DNA from: Pseudomonas quercus
GTDB lineage: Bacteria > Pseudomonadota > Gammaproteobacteria > Pseudomonadales > Pseudomonadaceae
Length of the DNA stretch: 64,000 bases
Assembly (NCBI RefSeq): GCF_012033695.1
Contig: NZ_JAAVJI010000002.1
Span: 605,391-669,390 of the forward strand
Reading direction: 5' to 3'
The first letter of the stretch is position 1, and each line of letters begins with the position of its first letter. Below, piece by piece: positions 56,025 to 64,000 of the stretch. Under the pieces are notes generated by a model that saw only the letters and a program-made list of their open reading frames with translations, had not been told where the DNA came from and searched no databases. Both the position numbers and the translations under genes were made by a program.

Positions 56025-59000
56025 TCACCCCATGGCACGCTGCACGTCCAGGAGCACCTCCAAGGGGTGGCGCAGCTCCCGGCCTGCCAGCCGCTTGGCC
56101 TGGCTGCGGCATGAATACCCGGTGGCCAGCGCTTCACCCTGTTCGTCTGCCGAGGCTGCGACCTGTGCAGCCCATGACTGGTCAAAGATCGTACGGGAAG
56201 TGGCCTGGTTACGGGCTTCATGGCCATAGGTGCCTGACATGCCACAGCAGCCTGTGGCTTGGGTAGCCAGCACCAGGCCAACGCGGGCGAACAAGGCCTC
56301 CCATTGTTTTGTACTGGCCGGTGCATTGGTTTTTTCTGTGCAATGGGCCAGCAGCCGGTAACGGGTTGGGGTATTGGCCTTGAGTGTTTCAGGCAAGGCT
56401 TCCAGCAACCATTCCTGCAGCAGCTCCACCTTGGGCAACTGTGCGATACCTGGCACCTTGGCATATTCCTGGCGGTAGACCAGGGTCATGGCCGGGTCCA
56501 GGCCCGCCATGCGTACCCCGAAGGCACTCAAGGCTTGCAGCTGGCTAGCGTTGCGAATGGCGGCCTTGTTGAAGGCACGCAGAAAACCCTGCACGTGCAA
56601 AGGCTTGCCGTTGGGGAAGAACGGCGCCAGGTACACGCGATAACCCAGCCGCGTGATCAACTCGATGAGGTTGACCAGCAAGGGCGTCTCGAAATAGCGC
56701 GTGAACGCATCCTGCACCAGGATGACGCTGCGCGCTCGCTCTGCCTCGGTCAACCCGATCAACTGTGCGGCCGTGGCGGGTTGTACGTTCCAACGCCTCA
56801 AGCTCGCGTGGAAGTTGAAGCGGCTCAGCAGGGGGCTGTCCACCATGCCGACCTGGCGAGCCAGCAGCCTCTCGACCACAGGCGCTTTCATAAGGCCGTT
56901 GTACACCCCTGGCAGCCGGGCCAGGTAGGGGACGGTAAATTCCAGCGAGCCGATGAGGTAGTCGCGGGCCGGGCGCAGGTAGCGGGTGTGGTACAGCTCC
57001 AGGAAACGGGAACGGAACTCAGGCACGTTCACCTTCACCGGGCACTGCCCTGCGCAGGATTTGCACGCCAGGCAGCCCGCCATGGCGTCATACACCTCGT
57101 GAGAGAAGTCCTGCTGGCCTGCCTTGCGCTCACGGCTGTTGCGCCAGCGTTGTGGCAGGGTTTGCCAGAAGCCCGGCTCGCGCCTGGCCGGCGACAGCAC
57201 GTCGACGCCCGCCGCCCCCTGCAGCCGCAGCCACTCACGCACTAAGGACGCACGGCCCTTAGGCGACTGCGCTCGTTCACGGGTCGCTTTCCAGGACGGG
57301 CACATGGCGTCGTCTGGGTCATAGTTGTAGCAGGCGCCGTTGCCGTTGCAGTGCATGGCCGTGCCGTAGCTTTTCCATACACGCTCATCGATGGTACGGT
57401 CCAGGTCGCCCCGCAATTGCACCTCATCGACCCGTAACAGGGGTTCGCTGCTGTCCAGCGGCGTGCAGATTTTGCCGGGGTTGAGCTGGTTATGGGGGTC
57501 GAACGCGGTCTTTAGCGCCTGTAACGACGGGTACAGCTCCCCGAAGAAAGCCGGTACATATTCGGAACGCACACCCTTGCCGTGCTCGCCCCACAACAGG
57601 CCGCCGTACTTTTGCGTCAGCGCGGCTACAGCATCGGAGAGGGGGCGTATTAGTGCTGCCTGGGCGGGGTCTTTCATGTCCAGGGCTGGTCGTACATGCA
57701 GCACACCTGCATCCACATGGCCGAACATGCCGTAGGTCAAGCCATAGCCGTCTAGCAGGGCGCGAAACTCGGCGATGTAATCCGCCAGTTGCTCAGGTGG
57801 CACAGCCGTATCTTCCACAAAAGGTTGCGGGCGGATCTCGCCGTCCACATTGCCCAGCAGGCCCACGGAGCGCTTTCGCATGGTGTACACCCGGGTCACC
57901 GCGTCATGGCCAACGGCAAGGGTATGGCCCAGGCGCTCCACACTGAGGTCGGCCTGCAGGTGGGCCGTGAAAGCAGCCACACGGGCGTCAACGTCTTCAG
58001 CCTCGTCCCCGCTGAACTCGACAATGTTGATACCCAAGGTGTCGCGACCGGGGTCGGCCGGGAAGTACTCGGCCACGCTGTGCCACACGATGTCCTTCAT
58101 CGCGAGCATGAGCACACGGGAATCTACGGTTTCGATAGACAGCGGGGTGTGCTGGATCAAGGCGCGGGCATCGCGCAGGGCGTCCATGAAGCTGCCATAG
58201 CGCACATTGACCAGCACCGAGTATTTCGGGATCGGCAGCACATTGAGCTTGGCCTCCACCACAAACCCTAGCGAACCTTCGGCGCCACATAGCACGCTGT
58301 TGAGGTTGAAGCGGCCGTCGGCTTCACGCAGGTGTGCCAGGTCATAGCCCGTAAGGCAGCGGTTAAGCTTGGGGAACACCGCATCGATCAATTCGGCCTG
58401 TGTGGCGTTGATATCACGTGCCGTACGGTACACCTGGCCAACCCTGTCCTGACGGGCGCACTGGTGCTCCAGTTCCTCTTCGTCGATAGCCAGGCTATGG
58501 ACAGCCTCGCCCCCTAGCAACAGGGTGTGCAGTTCGAGTACGTGGTCTCGTGTTTTGCCGTAGGTGCAACTGCCTTGGCCGCTGGCATCGGTATTGATCA
58601 TGCCGCCGATAGTGGCGCGGTTGGAGGTGGATAACTCAGGGGCGAAGAACAGCCCGTGGGGCTTGAGGGCGGCGTTGAGCTGATCTTTCACGACACCGGC
58701 CTGGACACGTACCCAACGCCCTTCCACGTCAATTTCCAGGATACGGTTCATGTGCCGCGACAGGTCCACCACAATGCCGTCCGTAAGCGACTGGCCATTG
58801 GTGCCCGTACCGCCACCACGGGGCGTGAGCTTGATCCCCACATAAGCAGGCTCGGCCATCAGCCGGGCAATACAAGCCACATCACTAGCATCGCGTGGAA
58901 AAACGGCCGCCTGGGGCAGGCGCTGGTAGATGGAATTGTCTGTCGCCAGTACGGTGCGGCTGGCATAGTCAGCACTGATTTCGCCTTTGAAGCCATTGGC

Positions 59001-59066
59001 CTGCAGGGCGACGAGAAAATCCTGATAGCTGGCCTTCACGGTGGCCGGGTGCAACTGGGCGATCAT
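56025..59066 (-). CDS. ydiJ: YdiJ-type FAD and Fe-S D-2-hydroxyglutarate dehydrogenase
   Basis: A 1013-residue flavo-iron-sulfur enzyme of the YdiJ family. The N-terminal FAD_binding_4 domain (about 40-260) has KLTPRGGGTGTNGQS and TIGGMINTDASG, then an FAD-oxidase C domain, an Fe-S domain with CLACKSCAGQCP near residue 665, and a C-terminal cysteine-rich domain with CCGMSGTYGHE. Members oxidise D-2-hydroxyglutarate or related acids. ATG 59066 gives the family length. It is divergent from a LysR gene that probably controls it. Confidence 0.9.
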   Translation of the reverse strand: MIAQLHPATVKASYQDFLVALQANGFKGEISADYASRTVLATDNSIYQRLPQAAVFPRDASDVACIARLMAEPAYVGIKLTPRGGGTGTNGQSLTDGIVVDLSRHMNRILEIDVEGRWVRVQAGVVKDQLNAALKPHGLFFAPELSTSNRATIGGMINTDASGQGSCTYGKTRDHVLELHTLLLGGEAVHSLAIDEEELEHQCARQDRVGQVYRTARDINATQAELIDAVFPKLNRCLTGYDLAHLREADGRFNLNSVLCGAEGSLGFVVEAKLNVLPIPKYSVLVNVRYGSFMDALRDARALIQHTPLSIETVDSRVLMLAMKDIVWHSVAEYFPADPGRDTLGINIVEFSGDEAEDVDARVAAFTAHLQADLSVERLGHTLAVGHDAVTRVYTMRKRSVGLLGNVDGEIRPQPFVEDTAVPPEQLADYIAEFRALLDGYGLTYGMFGHVDAGVLHVRPALDMKDPAQAALIRPLSDAVAALTQKYGGLLWGEHGKGVRSEYVPAFFGELYPSLQALKTAFDPHNQLNPGKICTPLDSSEPLLRVDEVQLRGDLDRTIDERVWKSYGTAMHCNGNGACYNYDPDDAMCPSWKATRERAQSPKGRASLVREWLRLQGAAGVDVLSPARREPGFWQTLPQRWRNSRERKAGQQDFSHEVYDAMAGCLACKSCAGQCPVKVNVPEFRSRFLELYHTRYLRPARDYLIGSLEFTVPYLARLPGVYNGLMKAPVVERLLARQVGMVDSPLLSRFNFHASLRRWNVQPATAAQLIGLTEAERARSVILVQDAFTRYFETPLLVNLIELITRLGYRVYLAPFFPNGKPLHVQGFLRAFNKAAIRNASQLQALSAFGVRMAGLDPAMTLVYRQEYAKVPGIAQLPKVELLQEWLLEALPETLKANTPTRYRLLAHCTEKTNAPASTKQWEALFARVGLVLATQATGCCGMSGTYGHEARNQATSRTIFDQSWAAQVAASADEQGEALATGYSCRSQAKRLAGRELRHPLEVLLDVQRAMG

Positions 59067-59105
59067 GGGTGATGCCTCTTTGAAATAGCGTGCGCTCGAT
59101 GCAGG

Positions 59106-59124
59106 GATGCATGGCAGTTGCATC
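59106..59124. promoter_or_regulatory. LysR-type operator candidate
   Basis: GATGCA (59106-59111), 7 bases, TGCATC (59119-59124) is an exact inverted repeat between the divergent ydiJ and lysR starts. It also contains the T-N11-A spacing of LysR sites. A third GATGCA lies at 59098. Confidence 0.6.
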
Positions 59125-59188
59125 ATATTCACCGGGCAGCGCCTTGCGCGCAAACGGATATTCCGCCACCAACTGATGACTTTTTCGA

Positions 59189-60073
59189 ATGAATCACCGT
59201 CGCCTTACCCCTTCCATGTCCTTATTGCTGGCGTTCGAAGCGGCCGCACGCCATGAGAGTTACACCCGTGCGGCACAGGAGCTGTCCCTTACCCAAAGCG
59301 CGGTGAGCCGCCAGGTACAGGCGCTGGAAGCGCTACTGGGGCTTACGCTGTTTCGCCGTGCAGGCCGGCAGGTACAACTTACGGACGTGGGGCGGCTGTA
59401 TCAGCGGGAATTGAGCGACGCCTTGGGGCACATACGCAGCGCTACCTTGCAAGCGCTGGCATTTCAGTCCGGTGTAGGCACGCTGCGGCTGGCCACGCTG
59501 CCCACATTTGGGTCCAAGTGGCTGTTGCCGCGCCTTCAAGACTTCTACCGCGCCCACCCTGGCATGACCGTGCACATCCACTCACGCATCGAGGCCATCG
59601 ACTTTGCCGCCAGCGAGATCGATGCGGCTATCAGCGTAGGCACGCACGAACTGCCAGGGTTGGTGAGCCATCGGCTGCAAGCCGAGCAACTGGTGGTGAT
59701 TCTGGGGGGCGAAGGTGCCAAAGCGCTGGGTACGCTGGCGCCTGAGCATATCGCCAGCCAAACCTTGCTCTCTGTGGCCAGCAACCCCAATGCCTGGGCG
59801 GAATGGTTCAGCCACCATGGCCTGCCCCACCGCAGCATGCGCCTGGGGCCTCGCTTTGAACTCACATCACACCTGATTCAGGCCGTGCACGCCGGTATTG
59901 GCATAGGGCTGGTGCCGCGGGTGCTGGTGGAGGACGAGCTGGCCAGCGGTGAACTGGCCAGCGATGGCCAGCCGGTGTTCAGCAAGCGCAGCTACTACCT
60001 GGTGTACCCGCAGCGCAACGAAGCCTTACCGTCTCTGCGTGCGTTTCGCCAGTGGTTGCTGGCGCAGATCTAG
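59189..60073 (+). CDS. LysR-family regulator
   Basis: A 294-residue LysR regulator with N-terminal HTH (LLLAFEAAARHESYTRAAQELSLTQSAVSRQVQAL at residues about 13-47) and a substrate-binding C-terminal domain of the GcvA-like group. Divergent arrangement with ydiJ, plus the shared palindrome, suggests it regulates the dehydrogenase. The inducer is unknown. Confidence 0.93.
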   Translation: MNHRRLTPSMSLLLAFEAAARHESYTRAAQELSLTQSAVSRQVQALEALLGLTLFRRAGRQVQLTDVGRLYQRELSDALGHIRSATLQALAFQSGVGTLRLATLPTFGSKWLLPRLQDFYRAHPGMTVHIHSRIEAIDFAASEIDAAISVGTHELPGLVSHRLQAEQLVVILGGEGAKALGTLAPEHIASQTLLSVASNPNAWAEWFSHHGLPHRSMRLGPRFELTSHLIQAVHAGIGIGLVPRVLVEDELASGELASDGQPVFSKRSYYLVYPQRNEALPSLRAFRQWLLAQI

Positions 60074-60097
60074 CCGACCGGTTTCGCGCGGCCAGCC

Positions 60098-61321
60098 CTA
60101 TGCCTTGGCTTTAGTCGAAGGCAGCAGTACCGTGAGGATGCCCAGCAGTGGCAGGTACGAGCACAGCCTGTATACAAACTCGATACCGTGCACGTCCGCC
60201 AGCTGCCCCAGCAATGCCGCGCCAATGCCGCCAAACCCGAACATCAGGCCAAAGAACACACCGGCGATCATGCCCACGTTACCGGGCAGCAATTCCTGCG
60301 CGTACACCACAATGGCCGAAAAGGCCGAGGCCAGCACAAAGCCGATCACTACGCTAAGCACGCTGGTCCAGAACAGGTCCACGTAGGGCAGCATCAGGGT
60401 GAAAGGCGCAGCGCCCAGGATGGAAAACCAGATAACAGCCTTACGCCCGATACGGTCACCGATTGGCCCGCCAAAGAAAGTGCCTGCGGCAACCGCACCC
60501 AGGAACAGAAACAGGTGCAGTTGAGAGCTGGCCACAGACAGGCCGAACTTTTCGATCAGAAAGAAGGTGTAGTAGCTGGTGAAGCTGGCCATGTAGAAAT
60601 ACTTGGAGAAGACCAACAACGCCAGCACCACCAGTGCGCCCGTAATGCGCCTGCGAGACAGGCCGTGGGACGCTTCACGCCCGCGCTTAGCTGAAAAGGT
60701 GTTGAGGTGATGGCGATACCAGCGGCTGAGGCCGTATTGCACACCAATGGCAAACACAGCAAACACACCGAACCAAGCAACATGACCTTGGCCAAACGGA
60801 ATTACGATGGCAGCGGCCAACAGTGGACCAAAGGCCGAACCCGCATTGCCGCCGACCTGGAAGCTGGACTGCGCCAAACCAAAGCGCCCACCCGAGGCCA
60901 GCCGGGCCACACGTGACGTTTCCGGGTGGAAGGTGGATGAACCGACGCCAATCAGCGCAGACGCCAACAGGATCATCTCGAAACTGCCCACCATGGCCAA
61001 CATCAGCACGCCGACCAGCGTACAGACCATGCCGGCGGGCAACAGGAAGGGCTTGGGATGACGGTCAGTGTAAAACCCGATCCAGGGTTGCAACAGCGAG
61101 GCGGTAATTTGAAACGTGAGGGTAATCAGCCCGACCTGCGTAAAGCTCAGCCCGTAGTTGGCCTTGAGCATGGGGTAGATAGAAGGCAATACGGACTGGA
61201 TCAGGTCATTGATCAAGTGAGCCAGCGCACAGGCCCCGATGACTTTCATCACCAGAGGGCTGGCAGTGGCGGGTGTAGAAGGCGAAGAGGCGGTAGAGGC
61301 ACCGGCTGAAGCAACGGACAT
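60098..61321 (-). CDS. MFS transporter, fosmidomycin-resistance (Fsr) type
   Basis: A 407-residue major-facilitator pump with about 12 membrane segments. The Fsr-specific pattern ALAHLINDLIQSVLPSIYPMLK and FHPETSRVAR near helix 4 places it in the Fsr group, whose E. coli member exports fosmidomycin. The actual substrate here is unknown. It lies on the minus strand beyond the LysR gene, 24 bases from its end. Confidence 0.9.
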   Translation of the reverse strand: MSVASAGASTASSPSTPATASPLVMKVIGACALAHLINDLIQSVLPSIYPMLKANYGLSFTQVGLITLTFQITASLLQPWIGFYTDRHPKPFLLPAGMVCTLVGVLMLAMVGSFEMILLASALIGVGSSTFHPETSRVARLASGGRFGLAQSSFQVGGNAGSAFGPLLAAAIVIPFGQGHVAWFGVFAVFAIGVQYGLSRWYRHHLNTFSAKRGREASHGLSRRRITGALVVLALLVFSKYFYMASFTSYYTFFLIEKFGLSVASSQLHLFLFLGAVAAGTFFGGPIGDRIGRKAVIWFSILGAAPFTLMLPYVDLFWTSVLSVVIGFVLASAFSAIVVYAQELLPGNVGMIAGVFFGLMFGFGGIGAALLGQLADVHGIEFVYRLCSYLPLLGILTVLLPSTKAKA

Positions 61322-61398
61322 GAATCACCTGCTGGTCAAGGACGCACTGTTCAGGTGCGCCACTGTGACATTTTGTAGCACTTTCTACCATTCAAACC

Positions 61399-63453
61399 TT
61401 AAGCCGTTTCAAATCGGGCAGTGGTCGCGCGCAATGCATGGCTGCCTGCATTGAGCCGGTCGGCCGCCCCGTTTACTTCCCGTGCGCCCTCAAGCAAGCG
61501 TAAGGCGGCCTGATCTACCTGTTGAATGTTGCCGCTGACTTCATCGGCAGTGGCGGCCTGCTGCTCCACCGCTGTCGCGATATGCGCCAAGGTATCGTTC
61601 ACCGTCTGAACTGCGCTGGCAATCGAGCCCAGGCTTGCACCAAGCCCAGTGACAGCTTTGGCATCCCCCTCCGCTTGAGAACACGCCGCCTGCATCAGTT
61701 CTACAGCCTGCTGTACGGTGCTGCGCAAGCTGTCGACCGTAGCAGCGATCTGCGCAGTGGAGGCCTGGGTCCGCTGGGACAGGCTACGCACTTCATCTGC
61801 CACCACCGCAAAACCACGCCCCTGCTCTCCAGCCCGGGCGGCTTCGATAGCGGCGTTCAACGCCAGCAGGTTGGTCTGCCCTGCGATGCCACCAATCACA
61901 TCCACCACAGACTGGATCTGCTGGCCCTGCTCACTCACTTTGCCCAGCGCCTGCGCACTGGCGTTCAGCCGTTGGTTAAGCTGCTGGATGTTGCGTGTAG
62001 TGAGTTCGCTCTGGCGGCTGCTGTCCATGGCAATCTGCTGGGTGTGGCGCGCGCTTTCAGACGCTTGTTCGCAGCTCTTCGCAACGCTTTGCGAGGTGGC
62101 GGCCAATTGTGTCGCCGCCGTGGCGATCTGGCTGATCTGCAGCTGCTGCTGCTCCACTTCCTGCAAGGTGTCACCCGCTTGCGCCGTCAGTGTGTTCACA
62201 GCACCACTCACCGTGGTGCTTTCCTTGTCCACGGCAGCCAAGCTGACGCGCAACTGGCCCACGGCACTGTTGAGCGCTCGGGAGATAGCCGCCAGCTCAT
62301 CACGGCCGGCCACCTCAACCTGAACTCGCAGGTCCCCGTCGCGCAGGGATTCAGCCAGAGTGGTAATACCTGCAGCGCTGCGCCGGATAGAGGCTTGCAA
62401 GCAGATGAACAGGTACAGGGAAATCAGCAGCAGCACGCCGAAACCAATGGCCACCGGTACGCCTTCTGCAAGGGTTTGCTTACGGTAATTGGCCAGTTGT
62501 TGGTCCAGCGATCCCAAAGCCTGCTGGCGAAGGGCTTCAATGGCGTGGGACAGTGTATCCACTGAGCTATCGAAGGCTTCACCGTTCAGGTTTACGGTCC
62601 CCCCGAACAGCTTTTCATCCAGCATTTTTAGGGTGCTGTCGAGCAGCGCCGTGCTTTGCGTGTACTGCTGCGCCCATGGGCTATCGCTCGGTAGGCGATC
62701 ACCGAGCGTAGTACCGCTTTTCACCAACTGTTCGCGGGCATCGCTAATACGGCTGCGCAAGTCGCGCATCTGCAAACGGCTTTGCAAGCTGAATTGCCCG
62801 GATGCTACCGAGCTTTCGCCAGCGGCCGCCAAGCGTCCTATGCGCTCATAGAGGTCCGGAGCACGCTGCGTTGCAATTTCCATCAGCAAGTAAGTATCCA
62901 GCCATGGGTCAAGAATCAACCCGCTATCTATGGCCATTTGCTCGCGCAAGAGCTGCAGCGTGCTGATGGCAGCCGTGAACTTGTCATAGCCGTCAGGCCA
63001 CCAGCCCAAGGTGCGCAGGCTCTTCAGGTCCAGGCCTGCGGTGGCTTGCTGTAGCGTCTGGTAACGGTTCATTACCTCTGCGCTTGCACCGGTATCACTC
63101 AGGGTTTGCCCCAACTCGGTCAGAGCTTGCTGCAGCTGTGGCGCGGTGGTTTCCAGGGCACTGATCGCGGCCTTGGCGGCGGGTGTAGGTTCACGAAGAA
63201 TGTCCACAGCCTTCCAGCGTGCCGCCAGCGACCGTTGCAGGCTCAGCGCACGGTCCACAGGCTCTAGGGCAAGCAATTGCGTTACGCCACGGCGTTCTTG
63301 AGCGATCAGGCTCAGGCGATCGCGGTAGCCACTCCCCAACAGGCCCAGGCTTACAATCAACGGCACTACAAACAACAGGAACAACAGCAGAAATTTGCCT
63401 GCGAACGTGAACCGGCCAAGCAGGCGGATGCCGGGGGAAAGTAGTGTAGACAT
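61399..63453 (-). CDS. Methyl-accepting chemotaxis protein
   Basis: A 684-residue chemoreceptor. Membrane helix 1 lies at residues about 17-40, a large periplasmic ligand domain of about 280 residues follows, then helix 2 ([19 protein letters not shown]), a HAMP domain and a cytoplasmic signalling domain with the conserved hairpin tip [20 protein letters not shown]. The ligand domain is helical and unrelated to PAS or Cache forms that I can name. No che genes are nearby. ATG 63453 was preferred over GTG 63465. Confidence 0.92.
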   Translation of the reverse strand: MSTLLSPGIRLLGRFTFAGKFLLLFLLFVVPLIVSLGLLGSGYRDRLSLIAQERRGVTQLLALEPVDRALSLQRSLAARWKAVDILREPTPAAKAAISALETTAPQLQQALTELGQTLSDTGASAEVMNRYQTLQQATAGLDLKSLRTLGWWPDGYDKFTAAISTLQLLREQMAIDSGLILDPWLDTYLLMEIATQRAPDLYERIGRLAAAGESSVASGQFSLQSRLQMRDLRSRISDAREQLVKSGTTLGDRLPSDSPWAQQYTQSTALLDSTLKMLDEKLFGGTVNLNGEAFDSSVDTLSHAIEALRQQALGSLDQQLANYRKQTLAEGVPVAIGFGVLLLISLYLFICLQASIRRSAAGITTLAESLRDGDLRVQVEVAGRDELAAISRALNSAVGQLRVSLAAVDKESTTVSGAVNTLTAQAGDTLQEVEQQQLQISQIATAATQLAATSQSVAKSCEQASESARHTQQIAMDSSRQSELTTRNIQQLNQRLNASAQALGKVSEQGQQIQSVVDVIGGIAGQTNLLALNAAIEAARAGEQGRGFAVVADEVRSLSQRTQASTAQIAATVDSLRSTVQQAVELMQAACSQAEGDAKAVTGLGASLGSIASAVQTVNDTLAHIATAVEQQAATADEVSGNIQQVDQAALRLLEGAREVNGAADRLNAGSHALRATTARFETA

Positions 63454-63633
63454 GTCCGAAAGCACTCCTGGACAACAAACGCGCCCGGCATGCCGGGGTA
63501 AGCCTAATGAGAGGCAAATTTCATACCGCTAGCATAGCGCCAGTAGCCCGCTGGCGACGGCTGGCCCGGAATGTGCTTCAGGCCCTGCCGAGAAACTGAC
63601 CAATCGGTTGATTTTTAACACTTGGGGAAGCAC

Positions 63634-64000
63634 ATGCTGGAAGCGTTATTCAAACTCAGGGCCCACAATACCAACGTGCGTACGGAAATCCTGGCGGGGG
63701 TCACCACCTTCCTGGCCATGGCCTACATCCTGTTCGTGAACCCCAGCATCCTGGGCGCCACCGGCATGGACAAAGGCGCCGTGTTCGTGGCCACCTGCCT
63801 GGCCGCCGCCATCGGCTCGGCCACCATGGGCCTGATCGCCAACTACCCCATCGCACTGGCCCCCGGCATGGGCCTGAACGCCTTCTTCACCTACACCGTG
63901 GTGCTGCACATGGGCCACTCCTGGCAAGTGGCACTGGGCGCCGTGTTCATCTCGGCCGTGTGCTTCTTCCTGCTGTCCATCTTCCGCATCCGCGAATGGA
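63634..64000 (+). CDS. NCS2-family purine permease (3' end outside window)
   Basis: The frame from ATG 63634 stays open to the end of the window, 122 residues. It begins MLEALFKLRAHNTNVRTEIL and reads through AGVTTFLAMAYILFVNP and APGMGLNAFFTY, the pattern of AzgA/PbuG guanine-hypoxanthine permeases in the NCS2 family. Base composition of this stretch is higher in GC and C-ending codons than the genes around it, consistent with high expression. The rest of the gene is outside the window. Confidence 0.92.
   Translation, partial: MLEALFKLRAHNTNVRTEILAGVTTFLAMAYILFVNPSILGATGMDKGAVFVATCLAAAIGSATMGLIANYPIALAPGMGLNAFFTYTVVLHMGHSWQVALGAVFISAVCFFLLSIFRIREW

Overview
The window looks like chromosome of a Pseudomonas putida-group bacterium. 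The evidence is gene content and order: lolB-ispE-tRNA-Gln-prs-rplY-pth-ychF, hemA-prfA-prmC-moeB-murI next to phrB, hpt-upp-uraA-hemH, and proteins such as a PA4642-like protein, LOV/PplR light-response proteins and Pseudomonas-type lipoproteins. Base composition is moderately GC-rich throughout. I see no rRNA, CRISPR array, prophage or intact insertion sequence.

Layout. 1-4.8 kb: end of a SirB1/TPR-like gene, a possible small RNA, a flavodoxin, a short LOV photoreceptor, a PilZ-like protein and a convergent LitR/CarH-type MerR regulator, then ABM-monooxygenase, DUF1244 and HopJ-like genes. 4.8-12.3 kb: trxB, cysZ, glutathione peroxidase, slyD, pta, an OmpA-like lipoprotein and a PL7 alginate-lyase-like gene. 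12.4-16.2 kb: pstSCAB with a Pho-box-like site and no phoU. 16.3-29.7 kb: DUF1302 protein, LysE exporter, hprA, rsmC, a yybP-ykoY (Mn2+) riboswitch with its GDT1-family transporter, M48 protease, SRAP protein, an acyltransferase, mqo and hpt. 29.8-35.8 kb: upp-uraA, a large HET-C-related protein, hemH and a TIGR01777 epimerase. 36-40.5 kb: a light/UV block with an FAD oxidoreductase, a DUF523-DUF1722 protein, a second LitR-type MerR and phrB, with two sites matching the known PplR1 operator. 40.6-52.3 kb: housekeeping block (murI, moeB, prmC, prfA, hemA, a TPR lipoprotein, lolB, ispE, tRNA-Gln, prs, rplY, pth, ychF). 52.4-64 kb: more variable region with a Gfo/Idh oxidoreductase, vapBC, a UvsE-type UV endonuclease with a cupin partner, YdiJ-like dehydrogenase with a divergent LysR gene, an Fsr-like MFS pump, a chemoreceptor and the start of an NCS2 purine permease.

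How the genes fit together. The main theme is light and UV. A LOV photoreceptor and two class II LitR-like repressors lie about 35 kb apart; the phrB-linked operon carries a perfect PplR box just downstream of a strong promoter, and the preceding FAD oxidoreductase carries an 11/12 match. In P. putida KT2440 light induction is reported to need three PplR proteins and two LOV proteins, so a light signal sensed by LOV and relayed to PplR would release photolyase, the Fe-S DUF523-DUF1722 protein and the flavoenzyme. The UvsE gene adds a light-independent repair route. Other groups are tetrapyrrole synthesis and translation termination (hemA-prfA-prmC), pyrimidine and purine salvage (upp-uraA, hpt), phosphate uptake and outer-membrane lipoprotein sorting.
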